From Alcaligenaceae bacterium (lineage in GTDB: Bacteria; Pseudomonadota; Gammaproteobacteria; Burkholderiales; Burkholderiaceae_B): DNA of 64,000 bases. The stretch is taken from the NCBI GenBank assembly GCA_013416455.1, contig JACCES010000006.1:292074-356073 (forward strand), given 5' to 3'. The notes beneath the pieces were generated by a model. That model made no database searches. It saw only the letters and a program-made list of their open reading frames with translations, and had not been told where the DNA came from. Shown piece by piece: positions 41,763-49,754 of the stretch. Position 1 is the first letter of the stretch; each line of letters opens with the position of its first letter. The position numbers were made by a program, and so were the translations under genes.

Positions 41763-42194
41763 GGGTTATGCCCTTCTTTTTTGGCGTCCAACTCGCCCCA
41801 TCGGGGCGAATGGTTTGTGTCGATTGTTGGCATTTTAGGTTCCGATTTAAAGCCGATTGAGCAGCGATTTTGAAGCGACTATGTCGATTGCAGGCCGATT
41901 TGGTGACGATTACGGTTATGTTGCCAAGAATCGGTGTTTGTTTGACGATAAAACGCTTTACGTTCGATATGCGCTAGATTTTCAATAGTGGGTGAAATGC
42001 GGGCAGGATGGGTGAAGTTAGCTAACCGGCAAGCCGGTTATCTATCTTCACTGTCCCTTATTCGCGCCGGGGGCACTCAACGGGAATCCTGCCCTGCGGG
42101 GCTGATCGGCTACCGCCGGTTGCAAGAGTATAGGTCTTGCTATTTTTAATATCTTTGATAGCATGGTTGTCGGGTACACCAAAAGGGTATTGAT

Positions 42195-42383
42195 ATGGCA
42201 AATGTGCTTATCAGGAATTTACCCGCCGAGGTGCACCGTGCGTTGAAAGTTCGAGCAGCGCTCAACGATAGGAGCACCGACGCGGAAATACGCGAAATAC
42301 TGACGGCGGCAGTACAGCCGCTAGAGCTTGAAGAGATTGGCCGGGAAGTTGGCTTGTCCGAAAGCGATAAAAAAACAGAGTAG
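42195..42383 (+). CDS. FitA-like ribbon-helix-helix antitoxin/plasmid stability protein (no toxin gene)
   Basis: 62 residues. MANVLIRNLPAEVHRALKVRAALNDRSTDAEIREILTAA is the ribbon-helix-helix of FitA/StbC-type antitoxins that repress and neutralise PIN-domain VapC toxins. No PIN gene follows: the next gene is trbJ, 141 bp on. It is either an orphan antitoxin or has been adopted as a regulator of the transfer genes. Confidence 0.8.
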   Translation: MANVLIRNLPAEVHRALKVRAALNDRSTDAEIREILTAAVQPLELEEIGREVGLSESDKKTE

Positions 42384-42422
42384 TTTTACGTTTGTAAGTC
42401 CGGGCCTCAGCGCCAAGGGCAA

Positions 42423-42456
42423 TACCGATCAGCTAGTGGCGTAGCTCTTCGATGAA
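42423..42456 (+). promoter_or_regulatory. leader hairpin upstream of trbJ (copy 2)
   Basis: Stem AGCTA (42431-42435) / TAGCT (42442-42446) in a block TACCGATC...TTCGATGAA that matches the one before alpA at 39175-39209. The stem sequences differ but stay complementary, which points to a selected structure. Confidence 0.5.
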
Positions 42457-42523
42457 ACGTTGCCGAGAACAAGCACAACGCTTGGTCAAGGCAATGCCTT
42501 CTTTTCATCGACGGAGTACGACC

Positions 42524-43303
42524 ATGAAGTCCAAAATTTTAGCGGCTAAAAAAACCGCTCTAGCCGTTGCACTCGCAACCGGCTTTATCACCACTACCAC
42601 CGCCCCTGTGCAAGCTGGTATCCCCGTCATCGACGGCGGCAACCTGGCCCAGAACATCATGACGGCCATCGAGTCGGTGGCGCAGACGCTCAAGCAGATT
42701 GAGCAGTACCAGACCCAGTTGCAGCAGTACGAAAATCAGCTCCAGAACACGATGGCCCCAGCCGCGTATATCTGGGATCAGGCGCAGACTACGATCAACC
42801 GGCTGATTGCCGCGCAAAACACGCTGGCCTATTACGAGAACCAGCTAGGCAGCCTGGATCGTTACCTGGCCAAGTTTCAGGACGTGGCCTATTACCGCAG
42901 CTCGCCATGCTTCAACGGCAGCGGCGGATGCACGCCGGCCGAAAAGGCAGCGATGGAAGAGAACCGCCGCCTGGCGTCAGAGTCGCAAAAGAAGGCCAAC
43001 GATGCCCTGTTCCAGACCGTTGCCGACCAGCAAAAGGCTTTGAAGGATGACGCCCGTACCCTGGAGCGGCTGCAAGGCGCGGCCCAGGGTGCAACTGGCC
43101 AGCTACAGGCCATCGGCTACGCCAACCAGCTCGCCAGCCAGCAGGCCAATCAGCTCTTGCAGATTCGCACCATGTTGACCGCCCAACACAACGCGGAGGC
43201 AGCCCGGATTGCAGCAGAACTCGATGCCGAGGCGCGAGGTGATGCCAGGGCCGAGCAAATGCGTACCTGGACGTTTCGCCCGAGTCCGGCAGACAACTAC
43301 TAG
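42524..43303 (+). CDS. trbJ: P-type conjugative transfer protein TrbJ
   Basis: 259 residues. Signal peptide to about residue 32 (KTALAVALATGFITTTTAPVQA), then GIPVIDGGNLAQNIMTAIESVAQTLKQIEQYQTQLQQYENQLQN, the typical TrbJ start, and long coiled-coil helices. It is the VirB5-like minor pilus component of IncP-type mating channels, periplasmic. Start 42524 follows CGGAG; the longer frame to 42452 lacks a signal. First of a short trbJ-trbK-trbL run. Confidence 0.9.
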   Translation: MKSKILAAKKTALAVALATGFITTTTAPVQAGIPVIDGGNLAQNIMTAIESVAQTLKQIEQYQTQLQQYENQLQNTMAPAAYIWDQAQTTINRLIAAQNTLAYYENQLGSLDRYLAKFQDVAYYRSSPCFNGSGGCTPAEKAAMEENRRLASESQKKANDALFQTVADQQKALKDDARTLERLQGAAQGATGQLQAIGYANQLASQQANQLLQIRTMLTAQHNAEAARIAAELDAEARGDARAEQMRTWTFRPSPADNY

Positions 43304-43315
43304 GGAGGCGGTGAG

Positions 43316-43552
43316 ATGAAAAAAATCTTTTTTACTACCGCGGCTACGTTGCTGTTGTTGGCTGGATGTGAACAGGAAAGGATGCCCGAACCAAATGCGG
43401 CGACGTGTGCCCCCGATGCGTTCCAGGCAGCACTGAATGAAATGCGCAGCGAAGCGAACCGAGAGGCCTTTACCGAGGAATGCAGAGCATTCCAGAAGGC
43501 CAAGCAGATGCGTCAGTGGGAGTTCAAGCCCAGCCCTAAAGATGATTATTGA
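43316..43552 (+). CDS. trbK: entry-exclusion lipoprotein TrbK
   Basis: 78 residues. Lipobox LLLLAGC gives a lipidated Cys at about residue 18 after the signal; the rest is a short soluble domain ending REAFTEECRAFQKAKQMRQWEFKPSPKDDY. Size, lipobox and place between trbJ and trbL fit TrbK, which blocks entry of a second like element. The last 20 residues resemble the end of TrbJ (TWTFRPSPADNY against WEFKPSPKDDY). GGAGG ribosome site upstream. Confidence 0.85.
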   Translation: MKKIFFTTAATLLLLAGCEQERMPEPNAATCAPDAFQAALNEMRSEANREAFTEECRAFQKAKQMRQWEFKPSPKDDY

Positions 43553-43562
43553 GGTGGTCGCC

Positions 43563-44990
43563 ATGAGAAAGAAAATTGCTCTAGGTGGCTTGATGATGGT
43601 CGCCACAATGGTGCTGGCTGAACCTGCAATGGCGCAGGAGCTAAGTAGCAGCGGTGTTATGAATGATGTGCTCAAGCGTTTTCATGATGCTGCCGCAACA
43701 TGGGGGCCAGCTATTGAGTCCGCTGCATCGCGTTTGTTCTGGACGCTGGTTGTGATTTCGATGGTCTGGACATTCGGCATGATGGCTTTGCGCAAGGCCG
43801 ACATTGGCGAGTTCTTCGCGGAGTTCGTTCGCTTCACGATCTTCACCGGCTTTTTCTGGTGGTTGCTGACGAATGCGAACCAGGGCATGAATATCGCCGG
43901 TACGATTGTTCAGTCATTGCAAACTCTGGGCGCGCAGGCGGGGGGACTTTCCAATAGCAATCTTGGGCCCTCCAGCATCCTTGATCTTGGTTTCGAGTTA
44001 TACAACCGCACAGTACAGGCCACCTCGGAGCTGGGATGGCGGCAGATGGCAACTGCTCTGGTCATGGAGCTAATGGCCCTGGCTGTTTTGTTTGTCCTGG
44101 CGTTGATTGCGGTCAACCTGTTGCTGTTGCTCGCATCAGCCTGGATTCTGTTGTATGCCGGTGTGTTCTTCCTTGGCTTTGGTGGAAGTCGTTGGACTTC
44201 CGACATGGCGATCAATTACTACAAGACCGTGCTGGGCCTGGCCGCACAGCTTATGGCAATGGTGCTTCTGGTTGCGATTGGCAAAGAGTTCATCAATCAC
44301 TACTACACGCAAATCAGCGAGAACATGGCATCCCAGGAACTGGCCGTGATGTTGGTTATATCGGTCATCTTGCTTTTCTTGGTCAACAAAGTTCCGCCGA
44401 TGATTTCTGGTCTTGTGTCTGGTGGTGGTATTGGCGCAGCCGGTGGAATTGGAAACTTCGGTGCGGGTGCGGCAGTTGGGGCGGCGGTGACGGCGGCCAG
44501 TATGGCAACTGGCGGCGCTGCCCTGGCAGGTAAAGCGGTTATGGGTGCCGCAGCCGGTGCAGCCGGAGGTGCAAGTGCACTCCAAGCGGCTTTTCAGAAA
44601 GCATCAGCGAGTATGGAAACCGGCGGTGACATGTCCAGCATGGGGTCAGTTGTCAGCAGTGGCGGAAACGGTGGTGGTGAAGCGGGTACTGCTGGCAGTA
44701 GCCCATTCGCCCAAGCGGCTGGCTTTGGTGACAGCGGCAGTAGCTCAAGCGGTGGCGGCTTTGCCAAGGCCGCGAAGCTGGCCACAGGCACGGCCTCCGA
44801 GTTAGCCAAGGGTGTCGGCTCTCAAGTGAAGCAGGGATTCCAGGAGCGAGTGAGCGAAACCACAGGCGGAAAACTGGCTGCTTCGATACGCGAAAGCATG
44901 GAGCCGAAAGAAGCAAGCCAATCTGGCCAGTTCGAGGGCAATAGCTTGGGCGCCGATTCTGGCCCAGATAGTAACGAAGTCAGGAGTTAG
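43563..44990 (+). CDS. trbL: P-type conjugative transfer protein TrbL
   Basis: 475 residues. Signal-like N terminus (MRKKIALGGLMMVATMVLAEPAMA), about six membrane segments between residues 50 and 290 (VirB6-like), and a Gly/Ser/Ala-rich cytoplasmic or periplasmic tail from about residue 300 to the end. An inner-membrane channel component. The rest of a mating apparatus (trbB-I, traG, relaxase) is missing here. Confidence 0.9.
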   Translation: MRKKIALGGLMMVATMVLAEPAMAQELSSSGVMNDVLKRFHDAAATWGPAIESAASRLFWTLVVISMVWTFGMMALRKADIGEFFAEFVRFTIFTGFFWWLLTNANQGMNIAGTIVQSLQTLGAQAGGLSNSNLGPSSILDLGFELYNRTVQATSELGWRQMATALVMELMALAVLFVLALIAVNLLLLLASAWILLYAGVFFLGFGGSRWTSDMAINYYKTVLGLAAQLMAMVLLVAIGKEFINHYYTQISENMASQELAVMLVISVILLFLVNKVPPMISGLVSGGGIGAAGGIGNFGAGAAVGAAVTAASMATGGAALAGKAVMGAAAGAAGGASALQAAFQKASASMETGGDMSSMGSVVSSGGNGGGEAGTAGSSPFAQAAGFGDSGSSSSGGGFAKAAKLATGTASELAKGVGSQVKQGFQERVSETTGGKLAASIRESMEPKEASQSGQFEGNSLGADSGPDSNEVRS

Positions 44991-44994
44991 CACG

Positions 44995-45243
44995 ATGACG
45001 ACATCAACATACATGGCCGCATTGGCGGCCCTGGATGAAGCGCCAAGGGAAGAAGTCAGCCAGGTATTTATTTCGCCGCTGGGTGATCAATCGACCGAGG
45101 TCGATGCAGAGACAGAAACAGCCGCTTTTGTATCACGGCCAGACCCTATGAGAGAGAGCGAAACTAAGCCGATAAGTATTGAGGTTAATGGCGGCAGGAA
45201 TGAGCGGTCAGCATTCGCGGAGGCGGCGGGGCTGTACCTGTAG
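44995..45243 (+). CDS. small hypothetical protein after trbL
   Basis: 82 residues with no signal peptide or membrane segment. Acidic middle part (DQSTEVDAETETAAF). An AGGAG ribosome site lies 5-9 bases upstream and only 4 bp separate it from trbL, so it is probably translated as part of the trb unit. No family recognised. Confidence 0.6.
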   Translation: MTTSTYMAALAALDEAPREEVSQVFISPLGDQSTEVDAETETAAFVSRPDPMRESETKPISIEVNGGRNERSAFAEAAGLYL

Positions 45244-45248
45244 GCGCA

Positions 45249-45272
45249 CCGGGCTGGCCACAACCAGCCCGG
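45249..45272 (+). terminator. GC-rich hairpin in trb unit
   Basis: Perfect 9-bp stem CCGGGCTGG / CCAGCCCGG with a 6-base loop, directly after the 82-residue gene; the following cactttc is only weakly T-rich, so this may be partial termination or mRNA protection. Confidence 0.45.
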
Positions 45273-45306
45273 CACTTTCAATCAACACCTACTGGAGAGG
45301 TGAATT

Positions 45307-45531
45307 ATGACAACACAACATATTATCGAACCAGGGCAAGCAGTGCATCAAGCAGCGGCTATTCTTTCTTCTTTGGAGTACATCAACCAAGCGGAAGCGC
45401 GGAGCCTTGGGCCATTGGCCGAAGCCGTCGCTAATGCTTTTATGGTGGTGTACTACCAAGCTGAAACGGGCCGGGCGACACAGGCTGATTTTCAAGAAGC
45501 AATGAACGCCTTGCGCCAAGCGTGCAGCTAA
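45307..45531 (+). CDS. small hypothetical helical protein
   Basis: 74 residues, mostly predicted alpha-helix (QAVHQAAAILSSLEYINQAEARSLGPLAEAVANAFMVVYYQAETG). GAGAGG ribosome site upstream. Followed at once by a strong terminator, so it closes the trb transcription unit. Function unknown. Confidence 0.6.
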   Translation: MTTQHIIEPGQAVHQAAAILSSLEYINQAEARSLGPLAEAVANAFMVVYYQAETGRATQADFQEAMNALRQACS

Positions 45532-45540
45532 TGACGAAAG

Positions 45541-45568
45541 GGCGGCCACTCGAACTGGCCGCCTTTTT
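45541..45568 (+). terminator. rho-independent terminator closing the trb unit
   Basis: Stem GGCGGCCA (45541-45548) / TGGCCGCC (45556-45563), 7-base loop, then five T. It also lies at the end of the convergent small gene. Confidence 0.85.
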
Positions 45569-45771
45569 CAATCTTCACTGTTTGGCCATTCCCGACCCAC
45601 AGACGGCGCATCCATCCATTCGCGTTCCTCCGGCGGCAGCGGGTAAGCCCCGGATGCTTCCGCGTCGGCCAGTAGTTCGGCCAGTGTGTAGCGCACCCGA
45701 CCAGTGGAAACGGCGCGGGCCGGGTCGGCCTTCTCATGCAGCCTGTTCTCTAGGTTCTTTGGGTCTGTCAT
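45568..45771 (-). CDS. MazE-like antitoxin C-terminal domain protein (no toxin seen)
   Basis: 67 residues. RYTLAELLADAEASGAYPLPPEEREWMDAPSVGREW resembles the toxin-binding tail of MazE/ChpI-type antitoxins; the AbrB-like DNA-binding half is absent. A 30-codon frame (45768-45860, minus strand, MIADCRAGRFLAHSITDLEH...) sits just upstream and its stop overlaps this start as ATGA. No MazF-type toxin gene is present. Probably a remnant or an orphan antitoxin. Confidence 0.5.
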   Translation of the reverse strand: MTDPKNLENRLHEKADPARAVSTGRVRYTLAELLADAEASGAYPLPPEEREWMDAPSVGREWPNSED

Positions 45772-45885
45772 CGGGCGACCTCAGCAAGCATGGATACTAG
45801 GTGTTCCAGGTCAGTGATCGAATGCGCCAGGAAGCGGCCGGCGCGGCAATCTGCAATCATTTCCTCAGTTTTTTCCTACTCATGT

Positions 45886-46953
45886 TCAACCTCGTTCGTA
45901 CCAGCTCTTCGAGCGATTCACCACGCGCACGACCAGCAGCATCACCGGCACTTCGACCAGGACGCCGACCACGGTTGCCAATGCAGCGCCGGAGTGCAGA
46001 CCGAACAAGCTGATGGCGGCCGCCACGGCCAGCTCGAAGAAGTTGCTGGCACCGATCAGGGCCGAAGGACAGGCGACAGAGTGCTTTTCCCCCGCCCGCT
46101 TGTTCAGCCAGTAGGCTAACCCGGAATTGAAGAACACTTGAATCAAGATCGGCACGGCTAGCATGGCGATCACTAACGGCTGCCGGATGATGGCCTCGCC
46201 CTGGAAGGCGAACAGTAGAACCAACGTCAGCAGCAGCGCGGCCATCGACCACGGCCCGATCTTCTGCATGGCCCGTTCAAAGGCGGCCTGTCCTTGCTTG
46301 AGCAGATGCCGCCGCAAGAGCTGCGCCAGGATCACCGGCACGATGATGTAGAGCACGACCGAAATCAGCAGCGTGTCCCAAGGCACCGAGATCGAGGACA
46401 TGCCCAGCAGCAGGCCGACGATGGGCGCGAAGGCCACGATCATGATGGCGTCGTTCAGAGCCACTTGCGAGAGCGTGAAAAGCGGGTCGCCGTTGGTAAG
46501 GCGGCTCCACACGAACACCATTGCCGTGCAGGGCGCGGCGGCCAGCAAGATCAAGCCCGCGATGTAGCTGTCCAGTTGATCGGCCGGCAGGAACGGAGCG
46601 AACACTTGTCGGATGAACAGCCACCCCAGCAGGGCCATCGAGAATGGCTTGACGGCCCAATTCACGAACAGCGTGACGCCGATGCCGCGCCAATGCTCTT
46701 TGACCTGGTGCAGCGCCCCGAAGTCGATCTTGACCAGCATCGGGACGATCATTACCCAAATCAGCAGGCCCACCGGCAAATTGACCTGGGCCACTTCCAT
46801 GCGGCCTATGGCCTGGAACACGTCAGGAAGGCCCTGGCCGAGCGCAACACCGGCGACGATGCACAGGGCCACCCACAGCGTCAGGTAACGCTCGAAGCCG
46901 CTCATCGGGGCCTGGCGCGGCTTCGCGGCGATGGCCTGTGCGCCGGCGCTCAT
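45886..46953 (-). CDS. acr3: arsenite efflux transporter, ACR3 family
   Basis: 355 residues with ten membrane segments. MSGFERYLTLWVALCIVAGVALGQ, LLIWVMIVPMLVKIDFGALHQV, LILLAAAPCTAMVFVWSRLTNGDP (the conserved Cys of ACR3) and CPSALIGASNFFELAVAAAISLFG are typical. It pumps As(III) out across the inner membrane. Last gene of the ars operon; its start overlaps arsC by 4 bp. Often called arsB although unrelated to ArsB proper. Confidence 0.94.
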   Translation of the reverse strand: MSAGAQAIAAKPRQAPMSGFERYLTLWVALCIVAGVALGQGLPDVFQAIGRMEVAQVNLPVGLLIWVMIVPMLVKIDFGALHQVKEHWRGIGVTLFVNWAVKPFSMALLGWLFIRQVFAPFLPADQLDSYIAGLILLAAAPCTAMVFVWSRLTNGDPLFTLSQVALNDAIMIVAFAPIVGLLLGMSSISVPWDTLLISVVLYIIVPVILAQLLRRHLLKQGQAAFERAMQKIGPWSMAALLLTLVLLFAFQGEAIIRQPLVIAMLAVPILIQVFFNSGLAYWLNKRAGEKHSVACPSALIGASNFFELAVAAAISLFGLHSGAALATVVGVLVEVPVMLLVVRVVNRSKSWYERG

Positions 46954-47456
46954 GCTTCCTGCTCGGTCTTGCCGATGTTCGCCAGCTCGCGCTTGATGGC
47001 CGTCTGGTCAAGCATTTTGAGAGGCAGATTCACGAACAGGCGGACGCGGTTCATCATGTGCCGGAAGGTTTGTTCGAAGGCCCGGCGCTTCTCGGCGTCA
47101 GTGCCTTCGACGGCGGCCGGGTCTTCAAATCCCCAATGCGCCGAGATCGGCTGACCAGGCCACACCGGACACATTTCGCCGGCGGCGTTGTCGCAGACGG
47201 TGATGATGAAGTCCATCTTCGGTGCGTCGGGCGTGGCGTACTCGTCCCAGCTCTTGCTGCGCAGATTCTCGGTCGGGTAATTCACCGACTCCACCTTTTC
47301 GACGGCGAAGGGATTGACCTTGCCGGTTGGGTGACTGCCGGCGCTGTAGGCGCGGAAGCGCCCTTGCCCCATCGTGTTGATGAGAGCTTCGGCCATGATG
47401 CTGCGCGCCGAATTGCCGGTGCAGAGGATGAGGACGTTATAGATTCTTTCGGTCAT
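46950..47456 (-). CDS. arsC: arsenate reductase, LMW-phosphatase type
   Basis: 168 residues. The phosphatase loop CTGNSARS has the catalytic Cys12 and Arg18; further Cys at 88 and 96 ([15 protein letters not shown]) form the redox relay. Reduces As(V) to As(III) for export by Acr3. The C-terminal extension of about 30 residues is longer than in the staphylococcal enzyme. It overlaps arsH and acr3 by 4 bp each. Confidence 0.93.
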   Translation of the reverse strand: MTERIYNVLILCTGNSARSIMAEALINTMGQGRFRAYSAGSHPTGKVNPFAVEKVESVNYPTENLRSKSWDEYATPDAPKMDFIITVCDNAAGEMCPVWPGQPISAHWGFEDPAAVEGTDAEKRRAFEQTFRHMMNRVRLFVNLPLKMLDQTAIKRELANIGKTEQEA

Positions 47457-48220
47457 GATGTTTCGCTTTCTGGTAGTGGCTGGGGAGCAATGGCGATGGA
47501 TGAAAGATCGGTGGCCTCGTCGATGACGTGGCCGGCCGCTTTCCGTTCGGAATAGCGGTCTGTCAGTGCTTCACGGTGCGGCCGTACCAGCGCCGTGAAG
47601 CGCACCAGTTCTTCCATCACATCGGCTATTCGGTCGTAGTACGGCGAGGGCTTCATGCGGCCCGCCGCGTCGAACTCTTGGAACGCTTTGGCGATACTCG
47701 ACTGGTTCGGAATGGTGAACATTCGCATCCAGCGGCCGAGCAGACGCAAGGTGTTCACGGCGTTGAAGCTCTGCGAGCCGCCGGATACCTGCATCACGGC
47801 CAGGGTGCGGCCTTGGGTCGGCCGGATGCCGGCCATTTCAAGCGGCAGATGGTCAATCTGCGCCTTCATGACACTGGTAATCTGACCGTGGCGTTCCGGG
47901 CTGCACCAGACTTGTCCCTCTGACCACTCGGACAGGGCGCGCAGCTCCTTGACGGCCGGGTGATCGTCGCTTTGCACTTGATCGGGCAACGGCAAATCGG
48001 ACGGGTCGAAGATGCGTGTTTCTGCGCCAAAGAATTGCAGCAGCCGGGCCGCTTCCTCGACGGCCAGCCGTGAGAACGAGCGGGCGCGCAGCGAGCCATA
48101 CAGCAGCAGGATACGCACCGGCGGGGCGTCGGGTGCCAGCCCGAGCGCCGGGCGCTCGATGGCAAAGGATTTGTCCAAAGCGGGCAAAGAATCGGGGTCG
48201 GAAAGATGGCGAAGTCTCAT
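47453..48220 (-). CDS. arsH: arsenical resistance protein ArsH (NADPH-FMN oxidoreductase)
   Basis: 255 residues. Flavodoxin-like fold with FMN-binding [42 protein letters not shown] and [33 protein letters not shown], standard ArsH motifs. Known to oxidise trivalent organoarsenicals such as methylarsenite. The start at 48220 overlaps the arsR stop by ATGA; a longer frame to 48262 would run into arsR. Confidence 0.93.
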   Translation of the reverse strand: MRLRHLSDPDSLPALDKSFAIERPALGLAPDAPPVRILLLYGSLRARSFSRLAVEEAARLLQFFGAETRIFDPSDLPLPDQVQSDDHPAVKELRALSEWSEGQVWCSPERHGQITSVMKAQIDHLPLEMAGIRPTQGRTLAVMQVSGGSQSFNAVNTLRLLGRWMRMFTIPNQSSIAKAFQEFDAAGRMKPSPYYDRIADVMEELVRFTALVRPHREALTDRYSERKAAGHVIDEATDLSSIAIAPQPLPESETS

Positions 48221-48549
48221 GCCAACACCTTCCCGGCTTCCGTGGTGCAAGACAGGTTGCACACCTGGCCGCCGCAGCAGTTTTCCGTGAGAAAGGCCAC
48301 CAGGTTAGTGGCCGTCGAAAAGTTCGCCTCGTAGATCACAAATCGGCCTTCTTGCCGCGACGTGACCATGCCGGCGTGTGCCAGCTCTTTCAGGTGGAAG
48401 GATAGCGAAGACGGCGGGATGCCGGCCGCTTCGCTGATTTTTCCGGCGGCCATGCCGGCGGGGCCGGCCTGGACGAGAAGCCGGAACACCGCGAGGCGCG
48501 ATTCTTGAGCGATGGCCGCCAGGGCGGCTACAGCATTTATCGTTTCCAT
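48217..48549 (-). CDS. arsR: arsenic-responsive repressor ArsR
   Basis: 110-residue SmtB/ArsR winged helix ([58 protein letters not shown]). The usual CxC in the DNA-recognition helix is absent; instead four Cys cluster at the C terminus (Cys91, Cys92, Cys97, Cys101), like the Acidithiobacillus-type ArsR. It binds As(III) there and releases its own operon. First gene of arsR-arsH-arsC-acr3. Confidence 0.93.
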   Translation of the reverse strand: METINAVAALAAIAQESRLAVFRLLVQAGPAGMAAGKISEAAGIPPSSLSFHLKELAHAGMVTSRQEGRFVIYEANFSTATNLVAFLTENCCGGQVCNLSCTTEAGKVLA

Positions 48550-48600
48550 GTTTCAATAATAGTCGAAATATGGAGTGTGCTCAATAGCTCATTTAAGCTG
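48550..48600 (-). promoter_or_regulatory. ars operon promoter/operator region
   Basis: The AT-rich stretch upstream of arsR (read on the minus strand: ...CATATTTCGACTATTATTG...) contains TTCGACTATTATTGAA-type half-symmetry and is the only space for the ars promoter. ArsR proteins bind such sites to block their own promoter. Confidence 0.45.
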
Positions 48601-48696
48601 TAAAAATGAGCTAGGCGCATTTAGATCGATATGTGATAAATTGGCCTGCCAGTTTAAGATGGGTGCATTTGAGTATGCCCAAAGGAGCCCGCAAGT

Positions 48697-49434
48697 ATGC
48701 GCAGGACGAAGCCAGTAGCCGCGCCGATGGTGGCGCGGGTCTATCTGCGCGTCAGCACCGACGCGCAGGACTTGGAACGCCAAGAGGCGATCACTACGGC
48801 CGCGAAGGCCGCCGGCTACTACGTCGCCGGCATCTACCGTGAGAAGGCATCCGGCGCACGCGCCGACCGGCCTGAGCTGCTGCGCATGATCGGCGACCTA
48901 CAGCCCGGCGAGGTGGTCATTGCCGAGAAGATCGACCGCATCAGCCGCCTACCTTTGCCCGAGGCCGAGCGCCTGGTGGCCTCGATACAGGCCAAAGGCG
49001 CACGCCTGGCCGTCCCTGGCGTGGTCGATCTATCCGACCTGGCGGCCGAGGCCCAGGGCGTCGCCAAGATCGTGCTGGAAGCCGTGCAGATCATGCTTTT
49101 TCGCCTGGCCTTGCAGATGGCCCGCGACGACTACGAGGACAGGCGCGAACGCCAGCGCCAAGGCATTGAGTTGGCCCGCCAGGCCGGGCGGTACAAGGGC
49201 CGCCGTGCTGATCCGAAGCGCCGCGCCCAAGTTGTCGCGCTGCGCAAGTCCGGCTACAGCATCAACAAGACCGCCGAGCTGGCCGGGTACAGTGCGGCCC
49301 AGGTGAAACGGATATGGGCCGAGGTCAGCCAGGCCGAAGCGAAGCAGCACGGCGCGTTCGTGGAGGACGCATTGACGGAAGCCGATGCCCTGGCCGCTGT
49401 CGGCCAGGATGAGCGCCAGGAGGAAAGGGCATGA
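48697..49434 (+). CDS. serine recombinase (resolvase family)
   Basis: 245 residues. Catalytic domain ARVYLRVSTDAQDLERQEA (nucleophile Ser20), REKASGARADRPELLRMIGDLQPGEVVIAEKIDRISRLPL, then a C-terminal Hin-type helix-turn-helix (KSGYSINKTAELAGYSAAQVKRIW). Resembles plasmid ParA/Tn3-type resolvases that resolve multimers; its res site is probably in the 147-bp gap before it. Start at 48697; ATG 48727 is an alternative. It overlaps the next gene by ATGA. Confidence 0.88.
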   Translation: MRRTKPVAAPMVARVYLRVSTDAQDLERQEAITTAAKAAGYYVAGIYREKASGARADRPELLRMIGDLQPGEVVIAEKIDRISRLPLPEAERLVASIQAKGARLAVPGVVDLSDLAAEAQGVAKIVLEAVQIMLFRLALQMARDDYEDRRERQRQGIELARQAGRYKGRRADPKRRAQVVALRKSGYSINKTAELAGYSAAQVKRIWAEVSQAEAKQHGAFVEDALTEADALAAVGQDERQEERA

Positions 49435-49655
49435 AGAAGCCGAACCAAGACGACGAGCCGTTTTTCATCACCGAGGAGATTGCGGCCGAAATGATCGCCG
49501 GCGGCTATGAGTTCGAGCTGCCGCCCATTCCTTGCACCATCCGCCTACGCGACGTGCTGGAGCGCATGACCGATGCTGAGCTAGCATTGCAGCCGGGCGA
49601 GATCGCCGACCAGGAGCGTGAACGCTGCCGGCGCAAGCCGTGTTCAACCTCATGA
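49431..49655 (+). CDS. small hypothetical protein coupled to resolvase
   Basis: 74 residues, acidic, no signal or membrane segment (DDEPFFITEEIAAEMIAGGYEFELPPIPCTIRLRDVLERMTDAELALQPGE). Starts inside the resolvase stop codon (ATGA), so expressed together. No family recognised. The last residues lie close to the internal att-like site and may be altered. Confidence 0.6.
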   Translation: MKKPNQDDEPFFITEEIAAEMIAGGYEFELPPIPCTIRLRDVLERMTDAELALQPGEIADQERERCRRKPCSTS

Positions 49656-49661
49656 TCTGGT

Positions 49662-49678
49662 CATGGTATTTTTCATGG
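49662..49678. repeat. CATGGTAT arm-type site near internal att copy
   Basis: CATGGTAT at 49662-49669 followed by a partial CATGG at 49674. The same paired arrangement, 12 bp apart, is found at 52954-52973 before the third att copy. Confidence 0.5.
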
Positions 49679-49742
49679 CACTGAGCCTGATAGTTCTTGC
49701 AAATTGTTGTCACTAAAGGGTTTTGTGTGCTTGTTTACAATC

Positions 49743-49754
49743 GAGTGGGAGTGA
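49743..49754 (+). repeat. attachment site copy 2 (internal)
   Basis: gagtgggagtga, identical to copy 3 and one base different from copy 1. The flanking cttgtttacaat before it is shared with copy 3, differing by one base next to the core. It encodes I-E-W-E-stop like the guaA end. It lies at or next to the left edge of ISCR2. Confidence 0.75.

Larger units (their letters stand above)
41163..42194. other. 1-kb origin-like intergenic region
   Basis: No convincing gene. It holds in order: the last iteron; a palindrome gattatc-taaa-gataatc at 41255-41272; three short adjacent hairpins between 41285 and 41365 (around gcgcc..ggcgc, aaagccc..gggcttt and atcggcc..ggccgat); a perfect AT-rich 12-bp inverted repeat at 41569-41597; and a pair of RK2-type iterons in opposite orientation (41681-41697, 41746-41762). 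At 42138-42163 tatctttgatagca repeats a sequence found at 39104 after int. Overall it looks like a composite replication and/or transfer origin. Small open frames at 41392-41607 and 41654-41860 overlap these elements and look spurious. Confidence 0.6.

Noticed and set aside
41392..41860. two small open frames in the origin-like region
   Set aside because: They overlap inverted repeats and iterons, lack a ribosome site and show no family.
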